Position numbers and translations under genes: made by a program
The notes under the pieces: generated by a model
What the model was told of the DNA's origin: nothing
Databases searched by the model: none
What the model saw: the letters and a program-made list of their open reading frames with translations, nothing else
Shown: positions 37,256 through 44,608 of the stretch, one piece after another
How the letters are laid out: every line of letters begins with the position of its first letter
Numbering within the stretch: the stretch's first letter is position 1
NCBI GenBank assembly: GCA_937927565.1
Contig: CALBDV010000877.1
Coordinates: forward strand, 1-52,971
Source of the DNA: an uncultured Holophagales bacterium
Lineage (GTDB): Bacteria; Acidobacteriota; Thermoanaerobaculia; UBA5066
Length of the DNA stretch: 52,971 nucleotides
Reading direction: 5' to 3'

Positions 37256-38016
37256 GTGGTCTCCGTCAGGGCGTGGGGCAGGGCCTCGGTCTCGGGGGTC
37301 CGGGCCAGGACGAGGAGGTCGACGCGCGCGGCTCCGGAGGCTCGCAGGGTGCGGGCGGCTTCGAAAGCGGTGGCGCCGGTGGTCATGACGTCGTCGACGA
37401 GGAGGAGGTGGGCCCCGCGCGCGGACGGCGAGGAGCGGAAGGCGCCGTGGACGTTTCGCCGGCGCTCCGTGGCCGGGAGGGCCGACTGCGGCGGCGCTTC
37501 GCGGACCCGCGACAGGAGAGCTCGGAGGGGCCGGCCGAGCTGCCTCGCGACTTCCTCCGCGAGGAGGCCCCCGGGGTCGTAGCCGCGGTCGCGGTTCCTT
37601 CGGGTCGTGGAGGGGACCGGAACGATCGCGCCGTCATCGCGATCGAGGCCGCGGGCCCGGGCGGTTGCGGCCATGAGGGCTCCGGCGGGTGCGGCGAGGA
37701 TGTCGTGCCCCCGGAACTTCAGGGCGTGGACGAGCTTGCGGGCCACGCCCTCGTACCGCACCACCGCGGCGGCACGCGTCACGGGAGACGCGCCGCTGCC
37801 GCAGGAACGGCAGAGGGGCGCGGCGGACGGCAGGGCGCAGGCCTGACACGCGTCGTCCCCGTCGAGGAAGGGAAGCGCCTCCCAGCACGCACGGCAGAAA
37901 CCGCCACCGCCCACGCCGCGCCGGGCGGCGCCGCAGGAGGCGCAGCACGAGGGGAACAGGAAATGGAGGATGGCCCGCCCGGGGAGGAGGGACACGGTCG
38001 CGAAGGCGCCCGCCAC
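37252..38016 (-). CDS. comF: ComF-family phosphoribosyltransferase-like protein
   Basis: Protein of 254 residues. The N-terminal zinc-ribbon region has paired cysteines (PSCCASCG, FCRACW, ACQACALP, LCRSCG), and the PRTase domain carries LLLVDDVMTTGATAFEA, the PRPP-binding loop. ComF proteins assist natural transformation in competent bacteria, but distribution is wider. I chose GTG at 38016 because TAGAAT sits exactly 7 bases upstream, matching other operon heads here; a GTG at 38067 would add 17 residues, but lies upstream of that promoter. Proline dehydrogenase follows by overlap. Confidence 0.88.
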   Translation of the reverse strand: MAGAFATVSLLPGRAILHFLFPSCCASCGAARRGVGGGGFCRACWEALPFLDGDDACQACALPSAAPLCRSCGSGASPVTRAAAVVRYEGVARKLVHALKFRGHDILAAPAGALMAATARARGLDRDDGAIVPVPSTTRRNRDRGYDPGGLLAEEVARQLGRPLRALLSRVREAPPQSALPATERRRNVHGAFRSSPSARGAHLLLVDDVMTTGATAFEAARTLRASGAARVDLLVLARTPETEALPHALTETT

Positions 38017-38023
38017 GGCTGGA

Positions 38024-38029
38024 ATTCTA
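38024..38029 (-). promoter_or_regulatory. -10 element of comF-proline dehydrogenase operon
   Basis: Minus-strand TAGAAT, 7 bases before the GTG at 38016. It decides the comF start choice. Confidence 0.55.
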
Positions 38030-38068
38030 GACGAGAGGGGCCGCGCCTCCGTAAGCCGGACATGCACA

Positions 38069-38098
38069 TTGACGCCCCTTTCAGCGTCCCTCTATCCT
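38069..38098 (+). promoter_or_regulatory. Sigma-70-type promoter of the small outer-membrane protein gene
   Basis: TTGACG (38069-38074), an 18-base spacer and TATCCT (38093-38098). The -10 ends 8 bases before the ATG at 38107, so the mRNA should be leaderless or have a one-to-two-base leader. Confidence 0.65.
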
Positions 38099-38106
38099 GC
38101 CGCAGG

Positions 38107-38676
38107 ATGAAAGCCCCCCGCCTGCCGCGCCCTGGGCTCGCTGCCCTCCTCCTCTCCCTCGCTGCCGCGTCCGTTCTCGTCGGTCCCGCTGCTACCGCCC
38201 AGACCTTCGCCATCGGGGCGGGCGGGGGCATCCTGAACGACACGGGATCGGCCGCGAACCTGGACAACTTCTCCACCGGCGCAGGGTACGGCTTCGTCGA
38301 GATGAAGCTCGAGCCGGGGGTTCTCATGCAGGCGCGCTACACGCGCATGCAGCTCCCCCCGTCGGCCGAGAACGGGCCGGACATCGACGTCGACGCGGCG
38401 ACGCTGACGATCGCGTATCTCTTCAAGGAAGACTGGTGGCAGGCCGGCTTCGTCATGGGGGGAGGCGGCTACTTCCTGAACCCGAAGGACCCTGGTCCCG
38501 GGCAGGTCGCGACCGACCCCGACGAGTCCGTCTTCGGCCTGACCGGCGGGCTGCTGACCGTCTTCACGGTGAACCGCAAGATCGACATCCGGCTGGAGGC
38601 CGTCGGGCACCTCCTGAGGGATTCGAACAGCCGGAAACCGGTCATCGTCTCTGCCGCCGTGGCCTGGAGATTCTGA
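38107..38676 (+). CDS. Small outer-membrane beta-barrel protein
   Basis: 189 residues with signal peptide LAALLLSLAAASVLVGPAATA and mature start QTFAIGAGGGILN. Amphipathic beta strands alternate with short turns, and the protein ends in SAAVAWRF, with the terminal phenylalanine recognised by the Bam machinery. Length suits an eight-stranded OmpA/OmpW/PagP-sized barrel. The ATG at 38107 is supported by the promoter, which excludes longer frames. It is divergent from comF and followed by a 13-base-pair hairpin. Function unknown. Confidence 0.82.
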   Translation: MKAPRLPRPGLAALLLSLAAASVLVGPAATAQTFAIGAGGGILNDTGSAANLDNFSTGAGYGFVEMKLEPGVLMQARYTRMQLPPSAENGPDIDVDAATLTIAYLFKEDWWQAGFVMGGGGYFLNPKDPGPGQVATDPDESVFGLTGGLLTVFTVNRKIDIRLEAVGHLLRDSNSRKPVIVSAAVAWRF

Positions 38677-38690
38677 CGGGAATGGCGGGG

Positions 38691-38721
38691 TTCCCGCCCG
38701 ACCTCTGGGGTCGGGCGGGAA
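38691..38721 (+). terminator. Terminator-like hairpin after the barrel gene
   Basis: A perfect 13-base-pair stem (TTCCCGCCCGACC with GGTCGGGCGGGAA) around a 5-base loop, 14 bases after the stop. There is only a weak T-run downstream (GGATTTTCC). Confidence 0.6.
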
Positions 38722-38776
38722 GTGCGGCGGTGGGATTTTCCTGGTGGGGCTGATGTGAGGGGTATTGGGTGGTGGG

Positions 38777-38799
38777 CCCGCAGGCGGGGAGCCTGCGGG
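38777..38799. terminator. Second terminator-like hairpin
   Basis: A 9-base-pair stem, CCCGCAGGC with GCCTGCGGG, around a GGGGA loop; GCTTTACGG follows. It may back up the first hairpin. Confidence 0.45.
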
Positions 38800-39055
38800 G
38801 CTTTACGGGCGGGTTTTGAAGATCTGACGCCACCCTTGGCGTTGGAGTCTGTCTTTGATCTCCTGACTTTCAGTACGCAATCGGGATGCCATTGGATTGG
38901 CGGCGCGTTTCCGTTTCGCAAACAGCCCTGCGAAAGGGCTTCTGGCACACCCCTCGGTCCGGTTGTGTGAGCGATGTCTCATATCGAGTCCAGGGGTGGA
39001 TCATTTCGGCACCAGGTCTACCAGAATGGCACCGGCCGGCCTGAGACTCGTGGGG

Positions 39056-39505
39056 TCAGGTGACGGGGAGGAGAGTCGAGTCTTTCTTTATCGAGAGGGA
39101 GAGATCGACCCGTGTCCGGACGACGCCCCGGATCGTCTGGATTCGTTCCCTGAGAACGGCCTCGAGCTGCTCCAGATCTCGTGCGCGGACCTTCAGGCGG
39201 TAGCCGTAGTCCCCGGAGATCGCATAGCACTCCTGGACCGAAAGGAGATTCTCGATCTCGTCGAGGAAGGTGCGTTCGAAGCTCGGATGCTCGAGCTGGA
39301 CGTCGACGTGCGCGACCGCGGCCATGCCGACCTGCCGAGGGTCGAGCAGCGCGGTGAAGCGCCGGATGAACCCTCGGGTCTCGAGCTTCTTGATCCGCTC
39401 GTTGACCGAGGGTGTCGTCAGACCGACGTTCTCAGCGATGCGAGCCTGGGAGATCTTCCCGTCGCGCTGGAGCATGTCGAGGATCTGGCGATCGATCTCA
39501 TCCAT
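39056..39505 (-). CDS. Lrp/AsnC-family transcriptional regulator
   Basis: 149 residues. The N-terminal winged helix-turn-helix begins MDEIDRQILDMLQRDGKISQ, followed by ARIAENVGLTTPSVNERIKK; the C-terminal RAM ligand-binding domain includes CYAISGDYGYRLKVRARDLE, the effector region. Such proteins form octamers and respond to amino acids. It has its own promoter and lies downstream of glgC on the same strand, separated by a terminator; no amino acid gene is adjacent, so its targets are unknown. Confidence 0.94.
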   Translation of the reverse strand: MDEIDRQILDMLQRDGKISQARIAENVGLTTPSVNERIKKLETRGFIRRFTALLDPRQVGMAAVAHVDVQLEHPSFERTFLDEIENLLSVQECYAISGDYGYRLKVRARDLEQLEAVLRERIQTIRGVVRTRVDLSLSIKKDSTLLPVT

Positions 39506-39537
39506 AAAAAATTCGGGGAGGTAGCGAAACCTCCGAA
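39506..39537 (-). terminator. Intrinsic terminator abutting the lrp start codon
   Basis: Minus-strand TTCGGAGGT, loop TTCGCT, ACCTCCCCGAA (9 pairs with a 2-base bulge), then TTTTTT directly followed by the lrp ATG. It lies 40 bases after the glgC stop and most simply ends the glgC transcript; the lrp transcription start predicted near 39532 would fall inside its left arm. Confidence 0.7.
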
Positions 39538-39538
39538 C

Positions 39539-39567
39539 TTTATATGGAGATACGTGACTATTTGCAA
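39539..39567 (-). promoter_or_regulatory. Sigma-70-type promoter of the Lrp-family gene
   Basis: Minus-strand TTGCAA (39567-39562), a 17-base spacer and TATAAA (39544-39539), in an AT-rich pocket just after glgC. The leader would be about 27 bases without a Shine-Dalgarno site. Confidence 0.7.
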
Positions 39568-39577
39568 GCCTTTTTGA

Positions 39578-40849
39578 TCAGGGTGGAGGAACTACAACGC
39601 CCTTTGGAAGAACGACAACGCCTCCCTCCGAGACGTGGAACCGCTTCCGGTCGCTCTCCGGGTCGAACCCGATCTCCGTATGGGGCGGGATCTTGACCCC
39701 CTTGTCGACGATGACCTTCCGCAACCGCGAGTGGCGCCCCACGTCGACGCCGTCCATCAGAATGCTCTCCTCGACGCGCGAGTAGGAGTTGATCCTGACG
39801 CGCGGGAAGAGGATCGACCGGTGGACGGTGCCACCGGAGAGGATGCAACCGTCGGCGACCATGGAGTCGGTCGCGACGCCCGTCCGGTTCGAGGCCGGAT
39901 CGGCGAAGACGAACTTGGCCGGGGGCAGGTGCGGCGACAGGGTCTTCAACGCCCACCTGGCGTTGTAGAGGTTCAACGGGGGGGTCACCGAGATCAGGTC
40001 CATCGACGCCTCCCAGTAGGAGTCGACGGTTCCGATGTCGCGCCAGTAGGGGGCGAGCTCCTCGTCGCCGGGAACGCTGCTCAGGGAGAAGTCGTAGGCG
40101 TAGACGGAGGCGCCGCCCGAGAGGAGGGCCGGGATGATCGTCTTGCCGAAATCGTGCGAGGTGTCCTGCAGGGCGTCGTTCTCGAGGCCTTCCCGCAGCA
40201 CCTTCGGCCGGAAGATGTAGTTTCCCATCGAGGCGAGGGCGAAGCCCGGGGCGCCGGGAATCTCCCGCGGGCTCTTCGGCTTCTCCTCGAAGCCGGTCAC
40301 GCGCCCCCGTTCGTCGACCTCGAGGACTCCGAATCGCGAGGCTTCCGCGAGCGGGACGGGGAAAGCGGCGATCGTCAGGTCGTGATCTCCGTCCTCGTGG
40401 AGCGCGAGCATCGGGTTCACGTCCATGACGTAGACGTGATCGCCGCCGAAGACGCAGACCTGGGACGGCTCCTCGTCGAAGATGAGGTCGAGGTTCTGGT
40501 AGACGGCGTCGGCCGTGCCCCTGAACCAGTGAGGCCCGCGCCGCATCTGGGCGGGGACCGGGTCGACGAACTGGCCGATCTCCGGGTTCAGGCGCCACGC
40601 CCGGACGAGGTGCTCGATGAGGGAGTTCGACTTGAACTGCGTGAGCACCTTGATCTTCATCAGCCCCGAATTGACGAGGTTGTTGAGGACGAAGTCGACG
40701 ATCCGGTACCGGCCGCCGAACGGGACCGCCGGCTTGGCGCGGTCGCGCGTGAGCGGATAGAGGCGCTCTCCCATCCCACCGGCCAGGACGATCGAAAGGA
40801 CGTCGCGGTGCTGGAGGATCTTCAAGGGGGACCTCGTGGTTCCGCCCAT
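39578..40849 (-). CDS. glgC: Glucose-1-phosphate adenylyltransferase (ADP-glucose pyrophosphorylase)
   Basis: Makes ADP-glucose for glycogen synthesis. 423 residues: nucleotidyltransferase domain with SIVLAGGMGERLYPLTRDRA and RGTADAVYQNL, sugar-phosphate site region FEEKPKSP and C-terminal left-handed beta-helix hexapeptide region (SRVEESILMDGVDVG). The ATG at 40849 overlaps a TAGAAT motif (40853-40848) that would be a good -10 element; if so, translation begins at the TTG at 40825 (LKILQHRDVLS), preceded by GAGGT. No glgA or glgB is nearby. A terminator lies just after its stop. Confidence 0.95.
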   Translation of the reverse strand: MGGTTRSPLKILQHRDVLSIVLAGGMGERLYPLTRDRAKPAVPFGGRYRIVDFVLNNLVNSGLMKIKVLTQFKSNSLIEHLVRAWRLNPEIGQFVDPVPAQMRRGPHWFRGTADAVYQNLDLIFDEEPSQVCVFGGDHVYVMDVNPMLALHEDGDHDLTIAAFPVPLAEASRFGVLEVDERGRVTGFEEKPKSPREIPGAPGFALASMGNYIFRPKVLREGLENDALQDTSHDFGKTIIPALLSGGASVYAYDFSLSSVPGDEELAPYWRDIGTVDSYWEASMDLISVTPPLNLYNARWALKTLSPHLPPAKFVFADPASNRTGVATDSMVADGCILSGGTVHRSILFPRVRINSYSRVEESILMDGVDVGRHSRLRKVIVDKGVKIPPHTEIGFDPESDRKRFHVSEGGVVVLPKGVVVPPP

Positions 40850-40898
40850 TCTAGAGGCCGCGGAAGCAAAGTGCCCGTCCGGACGCTGCCGTTTCCCC

Positions 40899-40904
40899 TA
40901 TTCT
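40899..40904 (+). promoter_or_regulatory. -10 element of the DnaJ-like gene
   Basis: TATTCT with a 7-base gap to the ATG at 40912; leaderless pattern. No clear -35 element. Confidence 0.5.
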
Positions 40905-40911
40905 CTCCGGT

Positions 40912-41937
40912 ATGGCGATGAAGGATCCGTACGAGGTCCTCGGCGTTTCACGCACGGCGAGCGACGCGGAGATCAAGAAGGCGTACCGGCGCCTCGCGAG
41001 GAAGTCCCACCCGGACGTGAACCTCGGCGACGCCGGAGCGCACAAGCGCTTCCAGGAGGTCGCGGCCGCCTACGAGATCCTCAAGGATCCGAGGAAGAAG
41101 GAGCGGTACGACCGCTTCGGAGACACCGGCGAAGCGCCCGAACCCTCCGCCGGGCCGCCCCGCGGCGGGCCCTGGGCGCAGCAGGGGCCGTTCGGTCGGG
41201 ACTTCCGCAAGACGCCGCCCGGAGGGGCTGCGCCCGGCGGGGGTGGCTTCCGATGGTCGGGAGACGTCTCCGATCTCTTCTCCGACCTCTTCTCGGGAGG
41301 AGGCGCCGGGATCGGCCTCGGCGAGGACGAGGACGCCGCCGCCGCCATCACCATCCCGTTCCGCGATGCCGTCCTCGGTGGCACCGTTTCGTTCTCGGCA
41401 CGCATTCCGCGCCGCTGCTCCCGCTGCCGCGGGACCGGGCACGTATCGAAGGCGGCCTGCCCGGCCTGCCACGGCTCGGGCTCGCTCGTCGAGACGGAGA
41501 GCCTGACGGTCCGCATTCCCGCAGGCGTCGACACCGGTGCGCGCATCCGGGTCCCGGGCAAGGGCCGGACGGAGAACGGGGATCTCTACCTCGCGATCAC
41601 CGTCGAGAAGCACCCGTACTTCAGTCGCGAAGGCGACGACATCGTCGCCGAGGTCCCGGTCACCGTCCCCGAGGCCTACCTCGGCGCCGACATCGAGGTG
41701 CCCACCGTGAAGGGGCCGGTCCGGGCACGGATTCCCGCCGGGACGGTCTCGGGACAGAGGTTTCGGCTGAAGGGGCGGGGCATCGAGAACCTCCGCACCG
41801 GCACGACGGGCGACCACTACTACCGCGTCCGCGTCGTCGTGCCGACCGTCCAGACCGAGGAGGGCCGTCACCTCGTCGAGGCGCTCGGAAAGCTCTACAC
41901 CCGGGACCTCCGCGCCGACCTGCCCAGGGGACTCTAG
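40912..41937 (+). CDS. DnaJ-like (Hsp40) co-chaperone with half zinc finger
   Basis: 341 residues. The J domain (1-70) carries HPD at 33-35 and stimulates a DnaK ATPase. A Gly/Pro-rich linker (75-135) precedes the substrate-binding beta domains. Instead of the four CxxCxGxG repeats of DnaJ there are only two C-x-x-C pairs (C169/C172 in CSRCRGTG and C183/C186 in CPACHGSG), enough for one zinc site. It is intermediate between DnaJ and zinc-free CbpA. Neither dnaK nor grpE is adjacent. It has a probable leaderless start, and a bidirectional terminator follows. Confidence 0.9.
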   Translation: MAMKDPYEVLGVSRTASDAEIKKAYRRLARKSHPDVNLGDAGAHKRFQEVAAAYEILKDPRKKERYDRFGDTGEAPEPSAGPPRGGPWAQQGPFGRDFRKTPPGGAAPGGGGFRWSGDVSDLFSDLFSGGGAGIGLGEDEDAAAAITIPFRDAVLGGTVSFSARIPRRCSRCRGTGHVSKAACPACHGSGSLVETESLTVRIPAGVDTGARIRVPGKGRTENGDLYLAITVEKHPYFSREGDDIVAEVPVTVPEAYLGADIEVPTVKGPVRARIPAGTVSGQRFRLKGRGIENLRTGTTGDHYYRVRVVVPTVQTEEGRHLVEALGKLYTRDLRADLPRGL

Positions 41938-41945
41938 AAAAGCGA

Positions 41946-41969
41946 AACGCCCCGGCGGACCGGGGCGTT
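41946..41969. terminator. Bidirectional hairpin terminator
   Basis: A perfect 10-base-pair stem, AACGCCCCGG with CCGGGGCGTT, and loop CGGA, between the convergent DnaJ-like and secreted-protein genes; A-rich on the left (GAAAAGCGAA), so it reads best as a terminator for the minus strand. Confidence 0.65.
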
Positions 41970-41992
41970 CGAGGACCGGCAGCGGGCCGGCG

Positions 41993-43093
41993 TCAGTTCT
42001 TCTCTGCGAGAGCCTTCACGAGGGCGGCGGCCTTCTCCGCGGAGAAATCGGGCCGCAGGGCGAGGCGCCGCGGCAGCGCGCCCTCGGGGTCGTCGGACCT
42101 CACGAAGCGCAGCGCGCCCTGGTCCACCCAGTGGAAGGTCGTGACGCCCGCCTGCGAGATCGTGGCGCCGACCTCCGAGGAAGTGGTCATGTTCAGTGGA
42201 ATCCGCCCGCCGCCGCCCGAGCGGCCGATCGGGACATAGCCGCGAGCCCAATCCTCGTCCGGAACCTTGGTGGAGCCCGGAGGAGAGATCTTGACGAGGT
42301 CGTCGGGGAAGCCGATGCGAAGGACCTGCTGCGTGCGCGTGAAGAGGTTCGCGAACGTCACGAGGATGCCGCCGTTCGACGCCGGATCGGCCTGGATGCC
42401 GGGGTGCGAATAGGCCGACGCCGGATAGCCGCTGGAATCCGTCGGTCCTTCCGCGCCCGCGAGCGCGTTCAGGTTCCAGGCCTGCACGGAATCTGTCCGG
42501 AGCTCGCCGTCCTCGACGAAGATGGGTGCGTACCGGGCCTGCGACGGTCCGCTCTCCTCCCACCAGACCAGGGAGAAGATCGACCGGGTCTTCGTGACGA
42601 TCGCCCCGTCCTCGCCGAAGGTGGTGTAGCGCTGCCGGGTCACGACGACCTTCGGGTTGATCGAGAGGTAGAACTGGCCGGCGTTCGAGAGAATGTCCTG
42701 CGCGTACCAGGCCCCGTTGCGGCGCACCGCGACGTGCATGTCGGCCGCGATGCCGCGGGACTTCGTGAAGGCGACGAAGAGCGTTCCGGTCGTCTCCTCG
42801 AACTCGACCGAGACGGAGCCCTCGCGTTCGTAGTCGGCCGTGCCGTCGATCAGCTCGAGCCGGGACGGCTGGCCTGAAGGGGAGATGCGGAGAGCGAGGG
42901 CCGGCATCGTCGTTTCGGGCGCGCCGCCGGGAAGCGGGATGAGGTCGCCGTAGTTCGCCGGGAAAACCTCGTAGAGAGTGCCGTCCGCCGCCACCACCGC
43001 GCTGTCGGCAAGGGCCGGAGCGCCGAGGAGGGCTCCTGCGAAAGCGACGGCCGCGACGAGGGCGCGGAAGAGGGCGAGACGCGAACGACTCAT
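41993..43093 (-). CDS. Secreted protein of unknown function, 366 residues
   Basis: Not recognised. It has a signal peptide (ALVAAVAFAGALLGAPALA) and a cysteine-free mature part rich in short beta strands, with repeated patterns of the type GTLFVAFTKS, GAWYAQDIL and IFSLVWWEES that suggest a beta-propeller or jelly-roll fold. The last 20 residues look helical (FSAEKAAALVKALAEK). The ATG at 43093 is preferred over the GTG at 43102 because GAGGTGA sits at Shine-Dalgarno distance. Third gene of XRE-TPR-secreted; the regulator and TPR protein may control or sense its export. Confidence 0.75.
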   Translation of the reverse strand: MSRSRLALFRALVAAVAFAGALLGAPALADSAVVAADGTLYEVFPANYGDLIPLPGGAPETTMPALALRISPSGQPSRLELIDGTADYEREGSVSVEFEETTGTLFVAFTKSRGIAADMHVAVRRNGAWYAQDILSNAGQFYLSINPKVVVTRQRYTTFGEDGAIVTKTRSIFSLVWWEESGPSQARYAPIFVEDGELRTDSVQAWNLNALAGAEGPTDSSGYPASAYSHPGIQADPASNGGILVTFANLFTRTQQVLRIGFPDDLVKISPPGSTKVPDEDWARGYVPIGRSGGGGRIPLNMTTSSEVGATISQAGVTTFHWVDQGALRFVRSDDPEGALPRRLALRPDFSAEKAAALVKALAEKN

Positions 43094-43103
43094 GACGCTC
43101 ACC

Positions 43104-44045
43104 TCACGATCGGAGATTGATGACGTTCCGGAAGTCGAAGGCCTCGAGGTAGGCCCTCAGGTTCCGGAAGTCGGGGTAGAGGGAAGCGAGGCGGTCGAAA
43201 TAGTCGCGGGCGGCATCCTCGTCGCCGCCGAGGTGGCAGGCTTCGCCGAGTAGGTAGAGGACGTTCCTCTCGACAGTGTCGTCGCCCCGAAGTGGCGCGC
43301 GCTCGAGGCACTCTTCTCCGAAGTAGCGAGCCTCTTCGTAGCGGTCGCCCTTCAGGTAGCCGAAGCAGAGGTCCATGAGAGGGAACACAGTGTGGGCGGT
43401 GGCGCCGGCCCTCTCCATCGTCTCGAGGGCGTCGAGGACTAGCGGAAGCCCTTCCGACGTGCGGTCGAGGGCGATGAGACAGTAGCCGAGGTTGTCCTGC
43501 CAAACGGCGCGGAACACGGGAGAGACGCGGGCGGGCGGCGCCGAGACCTCAAGTGCGCGCCGGTAGCACTCAGCCGCCTCGTCGAAGCGGCAGTCAACGG
43601 CGAGGAGCGTTCCCTGCGTACTCTCGGCGCCGGCGAGGAAGAGCGGATCGCCAATCTCGGCGGCACGCTCCAAGGCGAGGCGCACGTAGGTCGCCGCCTT
43701 GCGGAAGTCGCGTTTCAGCTCGTAGATTCGCCCCGTCGTCATCGCCGCGCGGAAGGCGGTCTGGCCCTCCCGCCCGCGGAGGAGGATCCTCTTCAGCTCG
43801 ACGAGCTCGCTCTCCGCAGGGCCGGCCTCGGCCGCCGCAGCGGCCCGGCAGGAGTAGATCCAGTCGACGAAGGCGGCGTCGTCCGTCCGGCGGGCCGAGT
43901 CAAGCGCCTCGTCGTACCTCGCCAGAGAGGCGGCGAACTCGCCCTTCTCTAGGAGTACGAGGGCTTCCGAGCGCAGCCCCTCGGACCGGCTCCGGAGCGT
44001 CGCGTCGTCGCAGGGGGAAGCGGTCATCTCGTCTCTCGTACTCAC
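43104..44045 (-). CDS. TPR-repeat cytoplasmic protein
   Basis: 313 residues with no signal peptide. Helical tandem repeats with TPR-like residue spacing cover nearly the whole protein (ALVLLEKGEFAASLARYDEA; CRFDEAAECYRRALEV; LFGYLKGDRYEEARYFGEE-like units near the end). It resembles the peptide-binding TPR domain of RRNPP-type regulators but lacks a DNA-binding domain, which the preceding XRE gene supplies as a separate protein. The GTG start at 44045 overlaps the XRE stop (GTGA). A split regulator/peptide-receptor pair is conceivable; simple scaffolding is the alternative. Confidence 0.78.
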   Translation of the reverse strand: MSTRDEMTASPCDDATLRSRSEGLRSEALVLLEKGEFAASLARYDEALDSARRTDDAAFVDWIYSCRAAAAAEAGPAESELVELKRILLRGREGQTAFRAAMTTGRIYELKRDFRKAATYVRLALERAAEIGDPLFLAGAESTQGTLLAVDCRFDEAAECYRRALEVSAPPARVSPVFRAVWQDNLGYCLIALDRTSEGLPLVLDALETMERAGATAHTVFPLMDLCFGYLKGDRYEEARYFGEECLERAPLRGDDTVERNVLYLLGEACHLGGDEDAARDYFDRLASLYPDFRNLRAYLEAFDFRNVINLRS

Positions 44046-44524
44046 TCGGGGCGGCCCGATCCGGCGGGGCGCCCGAACGGGAGGAGCGGGCCGGCGGGGG
44101 CCGGCTCTGATTCAACGGGGGCCTCTTCGGGCCGCCACCGCGGCTGACGGTTCTGCTGCTGGATCTTCTTGAAGGCTATGAAGTCGCGCACTTCGTGGCG
44201 CGAGCTCTCGTCCAGCTCCTCGAAGTCGGCAACCAGCAGCTGCGTCTCCGTGGCGGCGTCGGGCGGCGCGACCTCTTCGACGTCTCCGGCATCGGTGGCC
44301 GGTTCCTCGAAGAAGTGGCTCATCGAAAGCTCGAAGACCTGGAGGATCCTGAAGAGGGTGTCGAGGCCGACCTTGTATTCGCCGTTCTCCATCCGCGAGA
44401 GGTCGGACTGCGTCACGCCGATCCGGCCGGCGAGGTCGGCCTGGGTCAGGCGGCGGCTCTTCCGTATTTGACGGATCTTTTGCCCGACCACGATAATCTG
44501 CGAACGGCGCACGGTGGCACTCAT
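44042..44524 (-). CDS. XRE-family transcriptional regulator
   Basis: 160 residues. A Cro/C1-type helix-turn-helix at about 10-70 (KIRQIRKSRRLTQADLAGRI, SDLSRMENGEYKVGL) is followed by an acidic middle and a proline-rich C-terminal tail of about 45 residues. No peptidase or sensor domain is fused. ATG at 44524 gives a leader of about 12 bases from the TTGACA/TAATCT promoter; an in-frame GTG at 44530 is possible. It heads the XRE-TPR-secreted operon and is divergent from the O-antigen-type permease, which it may also regulate. Confidence 0.88.
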   Translation of the reverse strand: MSATVRRSQIIVVGQKIRQIRKSRRLTQADLAGRIGVTQSDLSRMENGEYKVGLDTLFRILQVFELSMSHFFEEPATDAGDVEEVAPPDAATETQLLVADFEELDESSRHEVRDFIAFKKIQQQNRQPRWRPEEAPVESEPAPAGPLLPFGRPAGSGRPE

Positions 44525-44543
44525 CGACACGTACTCGAAGCTA

Positions 44544-44571
44544 AGATTAGGCTCTCCCCGGTCCCTGTCAA
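44544..44571 (-). promoter_or_regulatory. Sigma-70-type promoter of the XRE operon
   Basis: Minus-strand TTGACA (44571-44566), a 16-base spacer and TAATCT (44549-44544), immediately followed by TAGCTT. It lies in the 84-base space between the divergent XRE and permease starts. Confidence 0.65.
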
Positions 44572-44608
44572 GTGAATCCTCGGTACCTGCGAGCGCCTTG
44601 CGCCCCTC

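Larger units (their letters stand above)
38677..39055. other. Gene-free region with several hairpins
   Basis: The 379 bases between the convergent barrel and lrp genes hold no credible gene and are less GC-rich than the surroundings. Apart from the two terminator hairpins listed separately, I see ACGCCA/TGGCGT (38827-38842) and, at 38914-38940, two mutually exclusive stems: TTTCGCA/TGCGAAA and AGCCCT/AGGGCT share the bases around 38929. A structured RNA is possible but unproven. Confidence 0.5.

Noticed and set aside
37252..38067. comF start at GTG 38067
   Set aside because: It lies upstream of the TAGAAT element that fits the promoter pattern, and ComF homology does not need the extra 17 residues.
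44525..44530. GTG at 44530 as a leaderless XRE start
   Set aside because: TAGCTT lies 7 bases upstream, but TTGACA with TAATCT at 16-base spacing is a better promoter and suits the ATG at 44524; kept only as an alternative.
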